A DNA stretch of 64,000 nucleotides from Labilibacter sediminis. GTDB taxonomy: Bacteria > Bacteroidota > Bacteroidia > Bacteroidales > Marinilabiliaceae. This document shows positions 43,926 through 53,369 of this stretch, one piece after another. A program made the translations under genes and the position numbers. The DNA lies in NCBI RefSeq assembly GCF_005877885.1, contig NZ_VCHY01000015.1, positions 1 to 64,000 on the forward strand, given 5' to 3'. Numbering within the stretch: the stretch's first letter is position 1; each line of letters opens with the position of its first letter. The notes under the pieces were generated by a model. It saw only the letters and a program-made list of their open reading frames with translations, did not search any database and was not told the DNA's origin.

Positions 43926-44775
43926 TGAAGATTAGTTGTGTTGTTTTATTGTGGTTTCGTGATGTTGCGGATGTGTTAATTTGTGGAATCGTTGATTTGA
44001 GAAAATATATTAAACGATTAAACAAATTGACAAATAAACAAATAAACAATTTTTGAAGGTTAGTGATGTTGTTATTTTGTGATGTTGCGGATTTGTTGAT
44101 TTGTCGAATCGTTGATTTGAGAAAATATATTAATCGATTAAGCAAATTGACAGATCAACAAATAAACAGTTTTTGAAGATTAGTGATGTCGTTATTTTGT
44201 GATGTTGCGGATTTGTTGATTTGTCGAATCGTTGATTTGAGAAAATATATTAATCGATTAAACAAATTGACAGATCAACAAATAAACAGTTTTTGAAGGT
44301 TAGTGATGTTGTTATTTTGTGATGTTGCGGATTTGTTGATTTGTCGAATCGTTGATTTGAGAAAATATATTAAACGATTAAACAAATTGACAAATAAACA
44401 AATAAACAGTTTTTGAAGATTAGTGATGTCGTTATTTTGTGATGTTGCGGATTTGTTGATTTGTCGAATCGTTGATTTGAGAAAATATATTAATCGATTA
44501 AACAAATTGACAGATCAACAAATAAACAGTTTTTGAAGGTTAGTGATGTTGTTATTTTGTGATGTTGCGGATTTGTTGATTTGTCGAATCGTTGATTTGA
44601 GAAAATATATTAAACGATTAAACAAATTGACAAATAAACAAATAAACAGTTTTTGAAGATTTGTGATGTTGTTATTTTGTGATGTTGCGGATTTGTTGAT
44701 TTGTCGATGTGTTAATTTTATGAATTGCAATAAACGATTAAGCAAATTGACAAATAAACAAATAAACAGTTTTTA
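43926..44775. repeat. 120-bp tandem repeat array with exact period
   Basis: About seven units in perfect register: the word TTGTCGAATCGTTGATTTGA (or TTGTGGAATCG in the first) begins at 43981, 44101, 44221, 44341, 44461 and 44581, with a diverged unit at 44701. Two unit types differ in the right arm (TAAACGATTAAACAAATTG with CAAATAAACA, versus TAATCGATTAAACAAATTG with CAGATCAACA) and in the tail (GAAGGTTAGTGATGTTG versus GAAGATTAGTGATGTCG). From 44221 to 44700 they alternate, giving a 240-bp higher-order unit. Each unit holds octamer arms. Confidence 0.95.
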
Positions 44776-44790
44776 GAGTTTTCGTTGTGT

Positions 44791-44941
44791 CGCAAATCCT
44801 TACCGGGCTAATTATCTATTTATCCCGGCACTAAAGAGCAGGTCTTGGTTGAGCTGTCCCTTCAGGACAGGGGTTTATTGTCGGAACGGCTCATTATCAG
44901 CAATACGATAATTAGAACCGTTCCTTAGTTTTGTTTTTATT
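44791..44941. repeat. 150-bp dispersed module, third copy
   Basis: It starts CGCAAATCCTTACCGGGC and contains GAGCTGTCCCTTCAGGACAG (internal palindrome CTGTCC..GGACAG), ATACGATAATTAGAACCG and TTCCTTAGTTTTG. It corresponds to 6051..6202 and 13061..13216. Here it stands directly after the 120-bp array rather than inside the longer composite block. Confidence 0.85.
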
Positions 44942-45191
44942 ACCATTCAACAAATCAGCAAATCGACATATTAACAAATCGACATCGCGACACCAGCTTA
45001 TTTCGACATTACAGATAAGTAGTGTCGTGTTATCGAAGATACGTTTTGTCGAATATTTAAAGTTTCTTTCCAGGTAACATCTTTCTTACAAATCCTCAAA
45101 TTAACAAATGAACAATTTAACAACGAATACACCTGCTCCAAAACATTAATTTTATAGGAGGGTTATTATATATATAGGTGAGTTTCTTTGT
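44942..45191. other. Gap before the fumarase gene with octamers and a shared leader word
   Basis: Octamer right arms (CAACAAAT, CAGCAAAT, CGACATAT) lie at 44947..44985. At 45061..45095 lies AGTTTCTTTCCAGGTAACAT followed by CTTTCTTACAAATCCTC, a word that recurs in altered form at 47364, 48826, 49010 and 50692, each time upstream of a plus- or minus-strand gene. Nothing codes. Confidence 0.6.
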
Positions 45192-45199
45192 TATCTTTG
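45192..45199 (+). promoter_or_regulatory. Predicted promoter of the fumarase gene
   Basis: TATCTTTG is an exact TAnnTTTG -7 box. It lies 84 bp before the ATG. The -33 region is AT-rich without a clear TTTG. Confidence 0.4.
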
Positions 45200-45282
45200 G
45201 GGCTTCAAAAAAAAGAGATTGTAATGGTCTCAAAGGAATTATCTTTTGTATTAAATTATAACTATAAAATATTTAGGTAGTC

Positions 45283-46890
45283 ATGTCTGAATTTACTTAT
45301 CAAAAACCATTTCCTATCAAGGAAGATACTACAGAATATCGTTTAATCACTACAGATTATGTGAAGACTATTGATGTTGATGGTCGTAAGGTGCTTAAGG
45401 TTGATCCTAAGGGATTGGAGCTTTTAGCCAAAGAGGCTATTGCTGATGTTTCTTTTTATCTTCGTCCGGCTCATCTGCAAAAACTTTCCAACATTCTTGA
45501 AGATAAAGAAGCTTCGGATAATGATAAGTTTGTAGCTCATACTATGTTGATGAATCAGGTTGTGGCTGCTGAGGGTGAGTTACCAACATGTCAGGATACA
45601 GGTACTGCCATTGTGGTGGCCAAAAAAGGAGAAGATGTGTATACCGGAGCTTGTGATGCGGAGTATTTATCCAAAGGTATTTACGAAACTTATAAGGATA
45701 GAAACCTTCGTTATTCGCAGGTGGTTCCTCAAACTATGTTTCAGGAAAAAAATACAGGAAATAACCTCCCGGCTCAGATTGATATTTACGCAGAGCAGGG
45801 TAATAAATATGAATTTCTTTTCTTAACCAAAGGAGGAGGTTCGGGTAATAAGACCTTTTTATATCAACAAACCAAGAGCTTACTGACAGAAGAGAACTTA
45901 ACTAAGTTTGTTCAGGAGAAGATTAAAGACCTGGGAACTTCGGCTTGTCCACCATATCACCTGGCCTTGGTAATTGGAGGTACATCTGCTGAAGCGACTT
46001 TGGCTACAGTGAAAAAGGCATCAGCCGGATATTTAGATCATTTACCAACAGAAGGTAATGATGGAGGTCAGGCATTCAGAGATCTTGAATGGGAAGAGAA
46101 GGTGCTAAAGATCTGTCAGGAGAGTCAGATTGGGGCGCAGTTTGGAGGTAAGTACTTTGTTCACGATGTGCGTGTTATTCGTTTACCTCGTCATGCAGCT
46201 TCTTGTCCCGTAGGTTTAGGAGTTAGTTGTAGTGCTGATCGTAATGTAAAGGCTAAAATTACCGAAGAAGGAATTTTTGTAGAGCAATTGGAAAAGAATC
46301 CATCAAAATATGCTCCGGAAAGAGCCCCTGAGTTGGAGCCTGCTGTTGATATTGATTTGGATCAACCTATGGAGGAAATATTGAAAGTGTTGACCCATCA
46401 CCCAATTAAAACACGATTGAACCTCTCGGGTACCTTGATTGTAGCTCGCGATATTGCTCATGCCAATATTAAAAAGATGTTGGATGAAGGAGCTGAGATG
46501 CCAGAATACTTGAAGAATCACCCTGTATATTACGCTGGTCCGGCAAAAACACCACAAGGGATGCCTTCAGGAAGCTTTGGGCCAACAACGGCTGGCCGTA
46601 TGGACCCTTATGTGGACTTGTTTCAGAGCAAAGGTGGTTCAATGATTATGGTGGCAAAGGGAAACCGTACTGCAGATGTTACTCATGCATGTAAAAAACA
46701 TGGAGGGTTCTACTTGGGATCTATTGGTGGTCCTGCTGCTATCCTGGCAAAGACAAATATTAAGTCGGTTGAAGTGGTTGATTTTCCGGAGTTAGGAATG
46801 GAAGCCGTACGTAAAATACGTGTGGAAAATTTCCCTGCTTTCATTATTGTGGATGATAAAGGGAGTGACTTTTTTGCTGATATGAAGTAA
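45283..46890 (+). CDS. fumA: Class I (iron-sulfur) fumarate hydratase
   Basis: A 535-residue oxygen-sensitive fumarase of the FumA/FumB type, interconverting fumarate and malate in the TCA or reductive branch. The N-terminal domain holds the [4Fe-4S] cysteine C103 in [10 protein letters not shown] and further conserved cysteines in [10 protein letters not shown] and [13 protein letters not shown]. The C-terminal domain has [44 protein letters not shown] and [10 protein letters not shown]. Full length, with no frame break. It is a single-gene unit with its own promoter. Confidence 0.95.
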   Translation: MSEFTYQKPFPIKEDTTEYRLITTDYVKTIDVDGRKVLKVDPKGLELLAKEAIADVSFYLRPAHLQKLSNILEDKEASDNDKFVAHTMLMNQVVAAEGELPTCQDTGTAIVVAKKGEDVYTGACDAEYLSKGIYETYKDRNLRYSQVVPQTMFQEKNTGNNLPAQIDIYAEQGNKYEFLFLTKGGGSGNKTFLYQQTKSLLTEENLTKFVQEKIKDLGTSACPPYHLALVIGGTSAEATLATVKKASAGYLDHLPTEGNDGGQAFRDLEWEEKVLKICQESQIGAQFGGKYFVHDVRVIRLPRHAASCPVGLGVSCSADRNVKAKITEEGIFVEQLEKNPSKYAPERAPELEPAVDIDLDQPMEEILKVLTHHPIKTRLNLSGTLIVARDIAHANIKKMLDEGAEMPEYLKNHPVYYAGPAKTPQGMPSGSFGPTTAGRMDPYVDLFQSKGGSMIMVAKGNRTADVTHACKKHGGFYLGSIGGPAAILAKTNIKSVEVVDFPELGMEAVRKIRVENFPAFIIVDDKGSDFFADMK

Positions 46891-47160
46891 GGTATTTGTT
46901 GAATCGCAAATTTGTCGATTTGTTTATTTGTTTTGAATAATGCCTAAATTGGTTGTTACAAAGAAAAGATAAGTAAGCAAGTAGTCCAGTGTGAAGAGTG
47001 TTAAATAAACGAATTAAAGTTTTTGAAGATATTTTTCTTTATACAAGGCAAGATTTACAAGCATAGCCGTAGCTACGGCGAAAAAGCTTAACGAAGTAGA
47101 AAGGAAAATAGGTCGAAAAATTAGTTCGGGGATTTAGGAGTCTTTACACTAGAGATATAG
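46891..47160. other. Intergenic region after fumarase
   Basis: A short octamer run (GTCGATTT, GTTTATTT) at 46913..46932 has no right arm close by. At 47047..47135 lies a palindrome GCCGTAGCTACGGC inside AGATTTACAAGCATA...GAAAAAGCTTAACGAAGTAG, which resembles a short dispersed element I have seen after genes in Bacteroidota. No gene. Confidence 0.5.
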
Positions 47161-47205
47161 AAAACGGATTTTTGTAAGTGATATGCTTATGGAGATCCGT
47201 TTTTT
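47161..47205 (+). terminator. Possible terminator
   Basis: AAAACGGAT pairs with ATCCGTTTT across a ~25-nt loop and continues into T residues. It lies 270 bp after the fumarase stop, so it would end a long 3' untranslated region. Confidence 0.5.
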
Positions 47206-47410
47206 GTTTTGTTGTTGAATCGTTTATTTTTTAAACTATCACATCAACACATTTACAAATTAACAAATCGACAGATTAACAAATTAGCACATCCACAAAT
47301 TAACACATCGACATCACCAGAAAGTTGTGTTGTTTATCAGAGATTCGTTGTGTCGAAGATCAAAGCTTCTTTCATGGTAACATCATTCTCGCAAACTAAT
47401 AACCTAACGA
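47206..47410. repeat. Octamer arms and shared leader word
   Basis: A right-arm run (CATCAACA, CATTTACA, AATTAACA, AATCGACA, GATTAACA, AATTAGCA, CATCCACA, AATTAACA, CATCGACA) covers 47231..47312 in clean steps of eight. The word CAAAGCTTCTTTCATGGTAAC with CATCATTCTCGCAAA, cut one base short here, follows at 47361..47396. This is the region past the 3' end of the minus-strand SDR gene. Confidence 0.7.
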
Positions 47411-48250
47411 TTAATGTGTATGTGAAGCAATAACTTCCGCCTCCACTGTTTTTTGATTTTGGGGATTAACAAGGTTAGATCTGTTGGAGGCTAAATAGTA
47501 ATAATATCTTTTAGGCATAATGTTTAGGATATGGTATATGCATTGGTTAACGAATCCTGGAATGCAGATAATACGCTTGCGTCCAAGTGATTTTAGGCTC
47601 TTGTTAACCACCTGATCCACTGATCTCCATAGAATTTTCCTCGCCAGCCAACTTTTTGCCTCCCCAAGGCCTTGTCGACTATGGAATTCAGTTTGAGTAA
47701 AACCGGGACATAGAACCTGCACTTTTATGTTTTTGCCTGCTAAGTCGATGTGTAGGCTTTCAGAGAAACTAACAAGGAATGCCTTTGATGCTGAGTAGTA
47801 GTAGCTATTGGATGCAGGCAGAAAAGCGGATAATGAAGATACATTGATGATTGCACCTTCTTGGTTTAAGATCATTTTAGGCACTACGTGGTGTATGAGT
47901 TTAGATGTAGCTGTAATATGTACTTTCAGCATTTTTTGTTGTTCCTCAATGCTATTTTCAAAGAAGTTTTTGTTTTGACCAAAACCGGCATTGTTAATGA
48001 GTAGGTCTATCTGGTCTTCATAATCAATGGTTTCCAATAGCAATTTAATGTCCTCATCACAGGTGAAGTCGGCAGGAATAGCGATTACATTGACATGATA
48101 TTTTTGCGTGATTTCTTTTTTAAGCTTATTGAGTCTTGCGATACGTCTTCCTGTAATGATTAAATTCCAGCCTTTTTTAGCTAAAGAATTAACATAGCCG
48201 GTTCCAATTCCGCTGGTAGCTCCTGTAATTATGGCTTTGGGTGCTTTCAT
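47411..48250 (-). CDS. Short-chain dehydrogenase/reductase (SDR)
   Basis: A 279-residue NAD(P)-dependent classical SDR. The cofactor motif TGATSGIGTGY (9-19), NNAGFGQ, catalytic S in INVSSLSAF and the YYYSASKAF motif (Y-x-x-x-K) are intact. RRIAR after the second strand suggests NADP preference, by inference. The C-terminal tail is hydrophobic and basic, like DltE/YqjQ-type members. Substrate unknown. It is a single gene with repeat-rich DNA on both sides. Confidence 0.92.
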   Translation of the reverse strand: MKAPKAIITGATSGIGTGYVNSLAKKGWNLIITGRRIARLNKLKKEITQKYHVNVIAIPADFTCDEDIKLLLETIDYEDQIDLLINNAGFGQNKNFFENSIEEQQKMLKVHITATSKLIHHVVPKMILNQEGAIINVSSLSAFLPASNSYYYSASKAFLVSFSESLHIDLAGKNIKVQVLCPGFTQTEFHSRQGLGEAKSWLARKILWRSVDQVVNKSLKSLGRKRIICIPGFVNQCIYHILNIMPKRYYYYLASNRSNLVNPQNQKTVEAEVIASHTH

Positions 48251-49124
48251 GAGTTCTTCTTATAGATCTAATTTAGTCTTCAAATAATAGGTTTGGCTCT
48301 ATATTTTGACATCCGCATTCAGAGTGTTGATAGAGATCGATTATGTATATGTCAATTTTTTTATTTGTAGCTTCTTATGCGTCTAAAAGACAAGTGATTT
48401 ATTAAATGGTTGTCTATGTGTTGTTTTAACCCGCTTTATGCATTAGAAAATCTATTACACATTGAAATCACTTCAAAACAAGACACTTTGTTGCTTCACT
48501 TCAACTCACCAGAACGATGCTATGCCTCATTTCAGTAAAGCCTTGTTTTACCAGCTTGCCGGCTGGCAGGTCGTGCTTTCAATGTTCATGACGAAGTTCT
48601 AATACATAATGCGGGTTTAATGTATAAGAAATACTGTGTTTCGGATTGTTCAGTCAAGAATTAAGTTTTTCTTTATAGTTTTAAACTGACGGGCTAATGT
48701 CGTAAAATTGAAATGGTGACTGAGTTTAAAATGTGCTCAAACGGTTTAATTGACGTTTCAAAGAAGATTATACAGGGTTAAAGGTGTTTTTGTGGTATCG
48801 AAGAATCGCTGTATTGAAGATCAAAGTTTCTTTCTTGGAAACATCATTCCCATAAATCCACAAATAATCAAATGACCAAATCGATATTATTGAATCCCTG
48901 TGTCGAGAAATAATTTTCCATCGACATCACTTTATATAGATACCCCAACATCACGGGTAAGTAGTGTTATGTTGTCGAAGGTTTGTTGTTTCGAAGTGTA
49001 ATTTTTTTCGTTGAAGCTCAATTCTCATAAACCCACAAATCCTCACAAAATAAAATTCTCAATAAAAAAAACTAATCGGGATAGGGGTAAAAAATAGGTG
49101 CGGTGTCTTTAAGTTATAAGCAAG
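48251..49124. other. Long intergenic gap with repeats
   Basis: This 870-bp gap between divergent genes contains the third copy of the 190-bp dispersed repeat (48426..48610), two copies of the leader word (CAAAGTTTCTTTCTTGGAAAC near 48822, which loses its last base here, and TTTTTCGTTGAAGCTCAATTC near 49007), and decayed octamer DNA (48855..48880). I see no gene and no clear promoter box for either neighbour. Confidence 0.6.
48426..48610. repeat. Dispersed 190-bp repeat, copy 3
   Basis: Near identity to 785..970 over AACCCGCTTTATGCATTAG, CACATTGAAATCACTTC, GACACTTTGTTGCTTCACTT, CAATGTTCATGACGAAGTTC and TAATACATAATG. The GC-rich palindrome (TGCCGGCTGGCAGG) lies after the TTGTTTTACC block, as in copy 2, whereas copy 1 has it near the left end. 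Confidence 0.85.
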
Positions 49125-50465
49125 ATGTTAAACTTTATAACCATAGCCATGAAAAAATATGATATCAACCGCAGACTTGTTATAATGCTAACTACTATTA
49201 TGATTTTAATGGTAGGTATTATTCCACGCCCTCTAACCGCAGCCAGCTTTTATGAGGTAGAAGAAGAAATTTTACCTGACACCCTTAATTCTGTGCAATA
49301 CAGGGGTAAGGTAATTGATAAGGACTCGAGGCAGCCATTGGTGTTTGCTACATTAACAGTAGAAGGAACCAATATTGCAACAGTATCGAATTCGGAAGGA
49401 CATTTTTTATTAAAGGTTCCTAAAGATATGCAACTGAATACCAAGGTTAATGTCTCATATCTGGGGTATAAGGGAAAATCTGTTCGTCTGGCTTCTCTTA
49501 GCCCAAATAAAAATAAGATAGAGCTTGAGGTGTTGACAATATCTCTATCTGAAATTAGCGTAGCACCTAAAGACGCTCATCAGATTATACGAGAGGTGAT
49601 TAGTAAGAAAAGAGAAAATTATATGCAGGAGCCTTTGCGTATGACCACTTTTTACAGAGAAACGATTAAACGGAGAAGGAGTTATGTGTCGTTGGCAGAG
49701 GCAGTGATTGATGTGCATAAACAACCATATTCGAGCTACAGGCCAGATAGATTAAAACTATTTAAAGCCCGTAAGGATGCTGATTATAGTAAGATGGATA
49801 CGGTAACATTTAAATTGCAGGGAGGTCCATATTCCACTCTAATGCTCGATATCATGAAAGATCCTTATGCTATTTTAGATGTAAATGAGATTGACTATTA
49901 TGATTTTACCATAGATAATATCACGAAAGTGGATAACAGAATTATATATGTTATAAGTTTTGTACAGAAAGAGTATATCGATGATCCATTGTTTTATGGT
50001 AAGTTGTATGTAGATGTTGAGTCGATGGCGATTACCAGTGCTAATTACAGTATTAACATTGAAGATAAAAATAAAGCGTCGGCAATGTTTATTAAGCGGA
50101 AACCAGCCGGAGCTACTGTTTATCCTACTGAAGCCAGCTATTTGGTTAATTATCGTAAGCAAGACGGGAAATGGATGTATGGCTATTCCAGAGGTCAGGT
50201 TACTTTTAAAATTAACTGGAAGAAAAAACTATTTAATACAACCTATACATCAACCATTGAGATGGCTGTAACCGATTGGAAAACATCAAAAGAAAGACCG
50301 TTTAGAGCCAATGAAAAAATGAAGCAAAATATAATTTTGCAAGATCAGGTTGAAGGTTTTGTTGATCCACAGTTTTGGGGTGATTACAATGTTATTGAAC
50401 CGGAAGCATCTATTGAATCAGTGATTAAGAAAATTCAAAAAAGATTAAAAAAACGAGGTGAGTAA
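49125..50465 (+). CDS. Exported CarboxypepD_reg domain protein
   Basis: A 446-residue exported protein. A second ATG at 49149 gives a more typical signal peptide (MKKYDINRRLVIMLTTIMIL), so the true start may be there. A CarboxypepD_reg-like domain covers ~55-140 (GKVIDKDSRQPLVFATLTVE, VSYLGYKG). The rest (~150-446) is like proteins I know as carboxypeptidase-like regulatory domain proteins, with TTFYRETIKRRRSYVSLAEA and a beta-rich remainder. No barrel is seen. Role unknown, probably in the outer membrane or periplasm. Confidence 0.8.
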   Translation: MLNFITIAMKKYDINRRLVIMLTTIMILMVGIIPRPLTAASFYEVEEEILPDTLNSVQYRGKVIDKDSRQPLVFATLTVEGTNIATVSNSEGHFLLKVPKDMQLNTKVNVSYLGYKGKSVRLASLSPNKNKIELEVLTISLSEISVAPKDAHQIIREVISKKRENYMQEPLRMTTFYRETIKRRRSYVSLAEAVIDVHKQPYSSYRPDRLKLFKARKDADYSKMDTVTFKLQGGPYSTLMLDIMKDPYAILDVNEIDYYDFTIDNITKVDNRIIYVISFVQKEYIDDPLFYGKLYVDVESMAITSANYSINIEDKNKASAMFIKRKPAGATVYPTEASYLVNYRKQDGKWMYGYSRGQVTFKINWKKKLFNTTYTSTIEMAVTDWKTSKERPFRANEKMKQNIILQDQVEGFVDPQFWGDYNVIEPEASIESVIKKIQKRLKKRGE

Positions 50466-50511
50466 AAAAAATATAGATCCCATCACAGTATTTTTAGGGG
50501 AACTCATCTGT

Positions 50512-50543
50512 AAAGCGGCTTTTTAACGAGAGTCGCTTTTTTT
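50512..50543 (+). terminator. Intrinsic terminator
   Basis: AAAGCGGCT pairs with AGTCGCTTT across a ~10-nt loop and continues into seven T residues, 46 bp after the stop of the CarboxypepD_reg gene. Confidence 0.75.
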
Positions 50544-50549
50544 GTTCTG

Positions 50550-50760
50550 TTGTTGAATTGTTTATTTGACGATTTGTTTATTTGTATTTTACGAATTACA
50601 TAGCAAATTAACAAATCAACACATTCACAAATTAACACATCTACAAATTAACATTGCCAAATAAGTAGTGTCGTGGTTTCTAAGTAAAATACTTCTTTCA
50701 TTGAAGCTCTTATTCTTACAAATTCACAAATAATTAAATCAACATATAAACATGCCAACA
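50550..50760. repeat. Octamer array upstream of the methyltransferase gene
   Basis: A left arm (GTTTATTT, GACGATTT, GTTTATTT) at 50557..50580 and a right arm (CAAATTAA, CAAATCAA, CACATTCA, CAAATTAA, CACATCTA, CAAATTAA) at 50604..50651, again in exact steps of eight. The leader word TACTTCTTTCATTGAAGC with TCTTATTCTTACAAATTC follows at 50690..50724. Confidence 0.85.
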
Positions 50761-50859
50761 TCAAAAAAAACTATTGTAAAAACAGTGATTTTAGTATAAC
50801 TTCGCTGCCTCAAAGGCGATAACGATTCGCCAATAGTTATTCATTAAAGATTTACTACA

Positions 50860-52011
50860 TTGAAACTGATTGCGAAAACATTTCACGGGCTGGAAAAGGT
50901 ACTGGCTGAGGAGTTAAAGAATTTAGGAGCTCAGAATATAAAAGAGGTAAACAGAGCGGTTGAATTTGAAGGGGACAAAGAAATTTTATATAAATCCAAT
51001 TTAAGTTTACGTACTGCAATCAGAATTCTAAAACCGATACATCAATTTACAGCATCCAATGATCAGGAGTTATATGATGGTGTAATGAAATTTGACTGGT
51101 CGTCGATAATGACCAATGAAGAAACACTGGCCATTGATCCTGTGGTTTATTCCGAACATTTTACTCATTCTCAATATGTAGCCTTAAAAACTAAAGATGC
51201 TATTGTTGATCAGTTTCGTAATAATACCGGGAAAAGGCCATCGGTAGATATAGAGAATCCTAGTGTGCGACTGGTCATTCATATTGCAAAAGAAAAAGCA
51301 ACTATTTCAATGGATAGTTCGGGAGATTCGCTACATAAAAGAGGTTACAGAGTGGGTAACCACAAAGCACCATTGAATGAGGTGTTGGCAGCAGGTATGA
51401 TTCTCCTATCGGGATGGAATAAAAAAATGCCATTGATTGATCCGATGTGTGGATCAGGTACCATATTAATGGAGGCTGTAATGTATGCTCGTAATTATCC
51501 GCCGGGACTTCATAAAAAGTCATTTGGTTTTATGGGATGGAAAGATTATGATGCTGAATTGTGGAATAAGGTAGTTGAAGAAGCTAAAGATAAGATTGAG
51601 CATCCTCGTTTAAGAATATTTGGTAGTGATATTTCGGTTAAAGCCATTGATATAGCACGCGAATCAGCATTGCAACTGCGATTTAACAGAGATATTACTT
51701 TCTCAGTATCTTCATTCGAAAAACTGGAGCCTCATTATCCTAAGGGGATGATTATTGTAAATCCTCCTTATGGTGAGCGATTAATGAAAGATAAGGATGT
51801 GGTGGATTTTTATCGTATGATTGGAAACCAGTTGAAACAAACCTTTATTGGTTATGATGCGTGGGTAATTACTTCACATAAAGAAGCTTTAAAAAATGTT
51901 GGTTTAAAAGCTATTGAAAAGCTGAAGTTATTTAATGGAGCCTTGGAGTGTGGATTTCATAAGTTTAATATCTACGATGGTACCATGAAGAAAATTATTA
52001 AGTTTAGATAG
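50860..52011 (+). CDS. THUMP-domain class I SAM-dependent RNA methyltransferase (RlmL/RlmK-N-like)
   Basis: A 383-residue enzyme that probably methylates N2 of a guanine in rRNA. The THUMP-containing N-terminal half begins LIAKTFHGLEKVLAEEL (3-19), which is the family start. The methyltransferase half has MCGSGTILMEAVMYARNYPP (SAM binding), FGSDISVKAIDIARE and the catalytic NPPYGERL. Translation must begin at TTG (50860): the first in-frame ATG is about 73 codons downstream, past conserved sequence. It ends 20 bp before a strong terminator. Confidence 0.92.
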   Translation: MKLIAKTFHGLEKVLAEELKNLGAQNIKEVNRAVEFEGDKEILYKSNLSLRTAIRILKPIHQFTASNDQELYDGVMKFDWSSIMTNEETLAIDPVVYSEHFTHSQYVALKTKDAIVDQFRNNTGKRPSVDIENPSVRLVIHIAKEKATISMDSSGDSLHKRGYRVGNHKAPLNEVLAAGMILLSGWNKKMPLIDPMCGSGTILMEAVMYARNYPPGLHKKSFGFMGWKDYDAELWNKVVEEAKDKIEHPRLRIFGSDISVKAIDIARESALQLRFNRDITFSVSSFEKLEPHYPKGMIIVNPPYGERLMKDKDVVDFYRMIGNQLKQTFIGYDAWVITSHKEALKNVGLKAIEKLKLFNGALECGFHKFNIYDGTMKKIIKFR

Positions 52012-52030
52012 TATATAAAAAGGTATAAAA

Positions 52031-52070
52031 CAAAAGCGGTAAGTTTATTTAAACTTTACCGCTTTTTTTT
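52031..52070. terminator. Bidirectional terminator between convergent genes
   Basis: AAAGCGGTAAGTTT pairs with AAACTTTACCGCTTT (one bulge) and ends in eight T residues on the plus strand and CTTTTGTTTT on the minus strand. It separates the methyltransferase from serB. Confidence 0.88.
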
Positions 52071-52113
52071 ATTAACTGTATTTTTTAACTTTCAACTAGG
52101 AACTTTCAACTAT

Positions 52114-53337
52114 CTACTTATTAATCTCTCTGTCTCTAAATCCCAGCATGTATAAAATAGCATCTAACCCAATAGTAGAAATTGAATTATCGGCACCTGC
52201 TTTTACTTTGGGTTTTGCATGAAAGGCAATGCCTAAACCGGCCAGCTGTAGCATAGGTAAGTCGTTAGATCCGTCACCTACAGCTATTACCTGATCAAGG
52301 TGAATATCTTCTTTAAAGGCTAAAAGCTTTAATAATTCAGCTTTGCGGTTGCCATCAACAATATCACCTACATGCTTACCGGTAAGTTTTCCTTTTTTTA
52401 CTTCCAGCTCATTAGAGAACACGTAATCAACACCAAGCTTGGCCTTAAGGTAGTTGCCGAAGTAATTAAAACCACCTGAAAGAATGGCTGTTTTGTAGCC
52501 ATATTTATTTAATGTTTTCATTAAACGCTCAGCACCTTCTGTAATAGGGAGGTTTTCAGCCACTTCCTTCATTACACTTTCGCTTAAGCCTTTTAATAAA
52601 GAAACTCTCTGTATAAAGCTTTCATTAAAATCTATCTCACCGCGCATGGCTGCTTCGGTTATTTTTCTAACTTTTTCTCCAACTCCGGCTCTGTCAGCAA
52701 GTTCATCAATCACCTCTGTTTGAATTAAAGTAGAGTCCATGTCAAAACATACTAAACGACGGTTTCTACGGAAAATATTGTCTTCCTGAAAAGCAATGTC
52801 AACACCAATTTTACCTGACAACTCCATAAAGTCGCTTTTCATGATCTCGGCGTCAATCGGTGTGCCTCTAACCGAAAATTCCACAACGGCCTTGTTTTGT
52901 GTAGGTTCACCTTTTAGGTCAATTCTACCTGATAAACGGGTAATTGTGTCAATATTTAATTGTTGCGAAGAGATTACTCTGGTAACTTTAGCCAAATGCT
53001 CTGCGGTCATTTTGCGAGCCAGTAAAGTAATGATATATCTTTCTTTTCCCTGATGGCTTACCCATTCAGCATAACGATCTTCAGAGATAGGGGTGAATTT
53101 AATTTTAACACCAATCTCATACGATTTAAACAGTAAATCTTTAAGTATAGGTGCCGACTCATAAGCTTGTGGAACTTCAAACAGAATTCCTAAACCTAAA
53201 TCATCGTGTATTACCGCCTGACCAATGTCGAGGATCTGTACATTATAATGAGATAAAATTTCAGTTAAAGAGGAGGTTAGTCCGGGTTTATCTTCTCCCG
53301 AAATATTTACAAGAATAATTTCTCTATTACTAGTCAT
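52114..53337 (-). CDS. serB: Phosphoserine phosphatase with N-terminal ACT domains
   Basis: A 407-residue enzyme for the last step of serine synthesis. Two ACT-like regulatory domains (~5-85, ~98-185) precede the HAD core. The nucleophile and acid are D199 and D201 in CFDMDST, motif II is AILSGGF, and motif III/IV is VIAVGDGSNDLPML. I use the ATG at 53337 (MTSNREI): an ATG 27 bp upstream would be almost on the predicted promoter. The length matches other Bacteroidota SerB proteins. Confidence 0.95.
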   Translation of the reverse strand: MTSNREIILVNISGEDKPGLTSSLTEILSHYNVQILDIGQAVIHDDLGLGILFEVPQAYESAPILKDLLFKSYEIGVKIKFTPISEDRYAEWVSHQGKERYIITLLARKMTAEHLAKVTRVISSQQLNIDTITRLSGRIDLKGEPTQNKAVVEFSVRGTPIDAEIMKSDFMELSGKIGVDIAFQEDNIFRRNRRLVCFDMDSTLIQTEVIDELADRAGVGEKVRKITEAAMRGEIDFNESFIQRVSLLKGLSESVMKEVAENLPITEGAERLMKTLNKYGYKTAILSGGFNYFGNYLKAKLGVDYVFSNELEVKKGKLTGKHVGDIVDGNRKAELLKLLAFKEDIHLDQVIAVGDGSNDLPMLQLAGLGIAFHAKPKVKAGADNSISTIGLDAILYMLGFRDREINK

Positions 53338-53361
53338 GTTTAAAATGGTATTTTCAATAAG

Positions 53362-53369
53362 CAAAAATA
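53362..53369 (-). promoter_or_regulatory. Predicted serB promoter
   Basis: TATTTTTG on the minus strand fits TAnnTTTG and lies 25 bp before the serB ATG at 53337. No convincing -33 box. It argues against the alternative serB start at 53364. Confidence 0.35.

Noticed and set aside
43849-44745. Three overlapping open frames on the minus strand encoding a 40-residue repeated peptide (LIYFLKSTIRQINKSA)
   Set aside because: They are the 120-bp tandem repeat read in an open phase. The same peptide style arises from octamer DNA elsewhere and in several frames, with no start signal or domain.
43926-44775. CRISPR array
   Set aside because: Units are 120 bp and contiguous with no unique spacers, and no cas genes are nearby.
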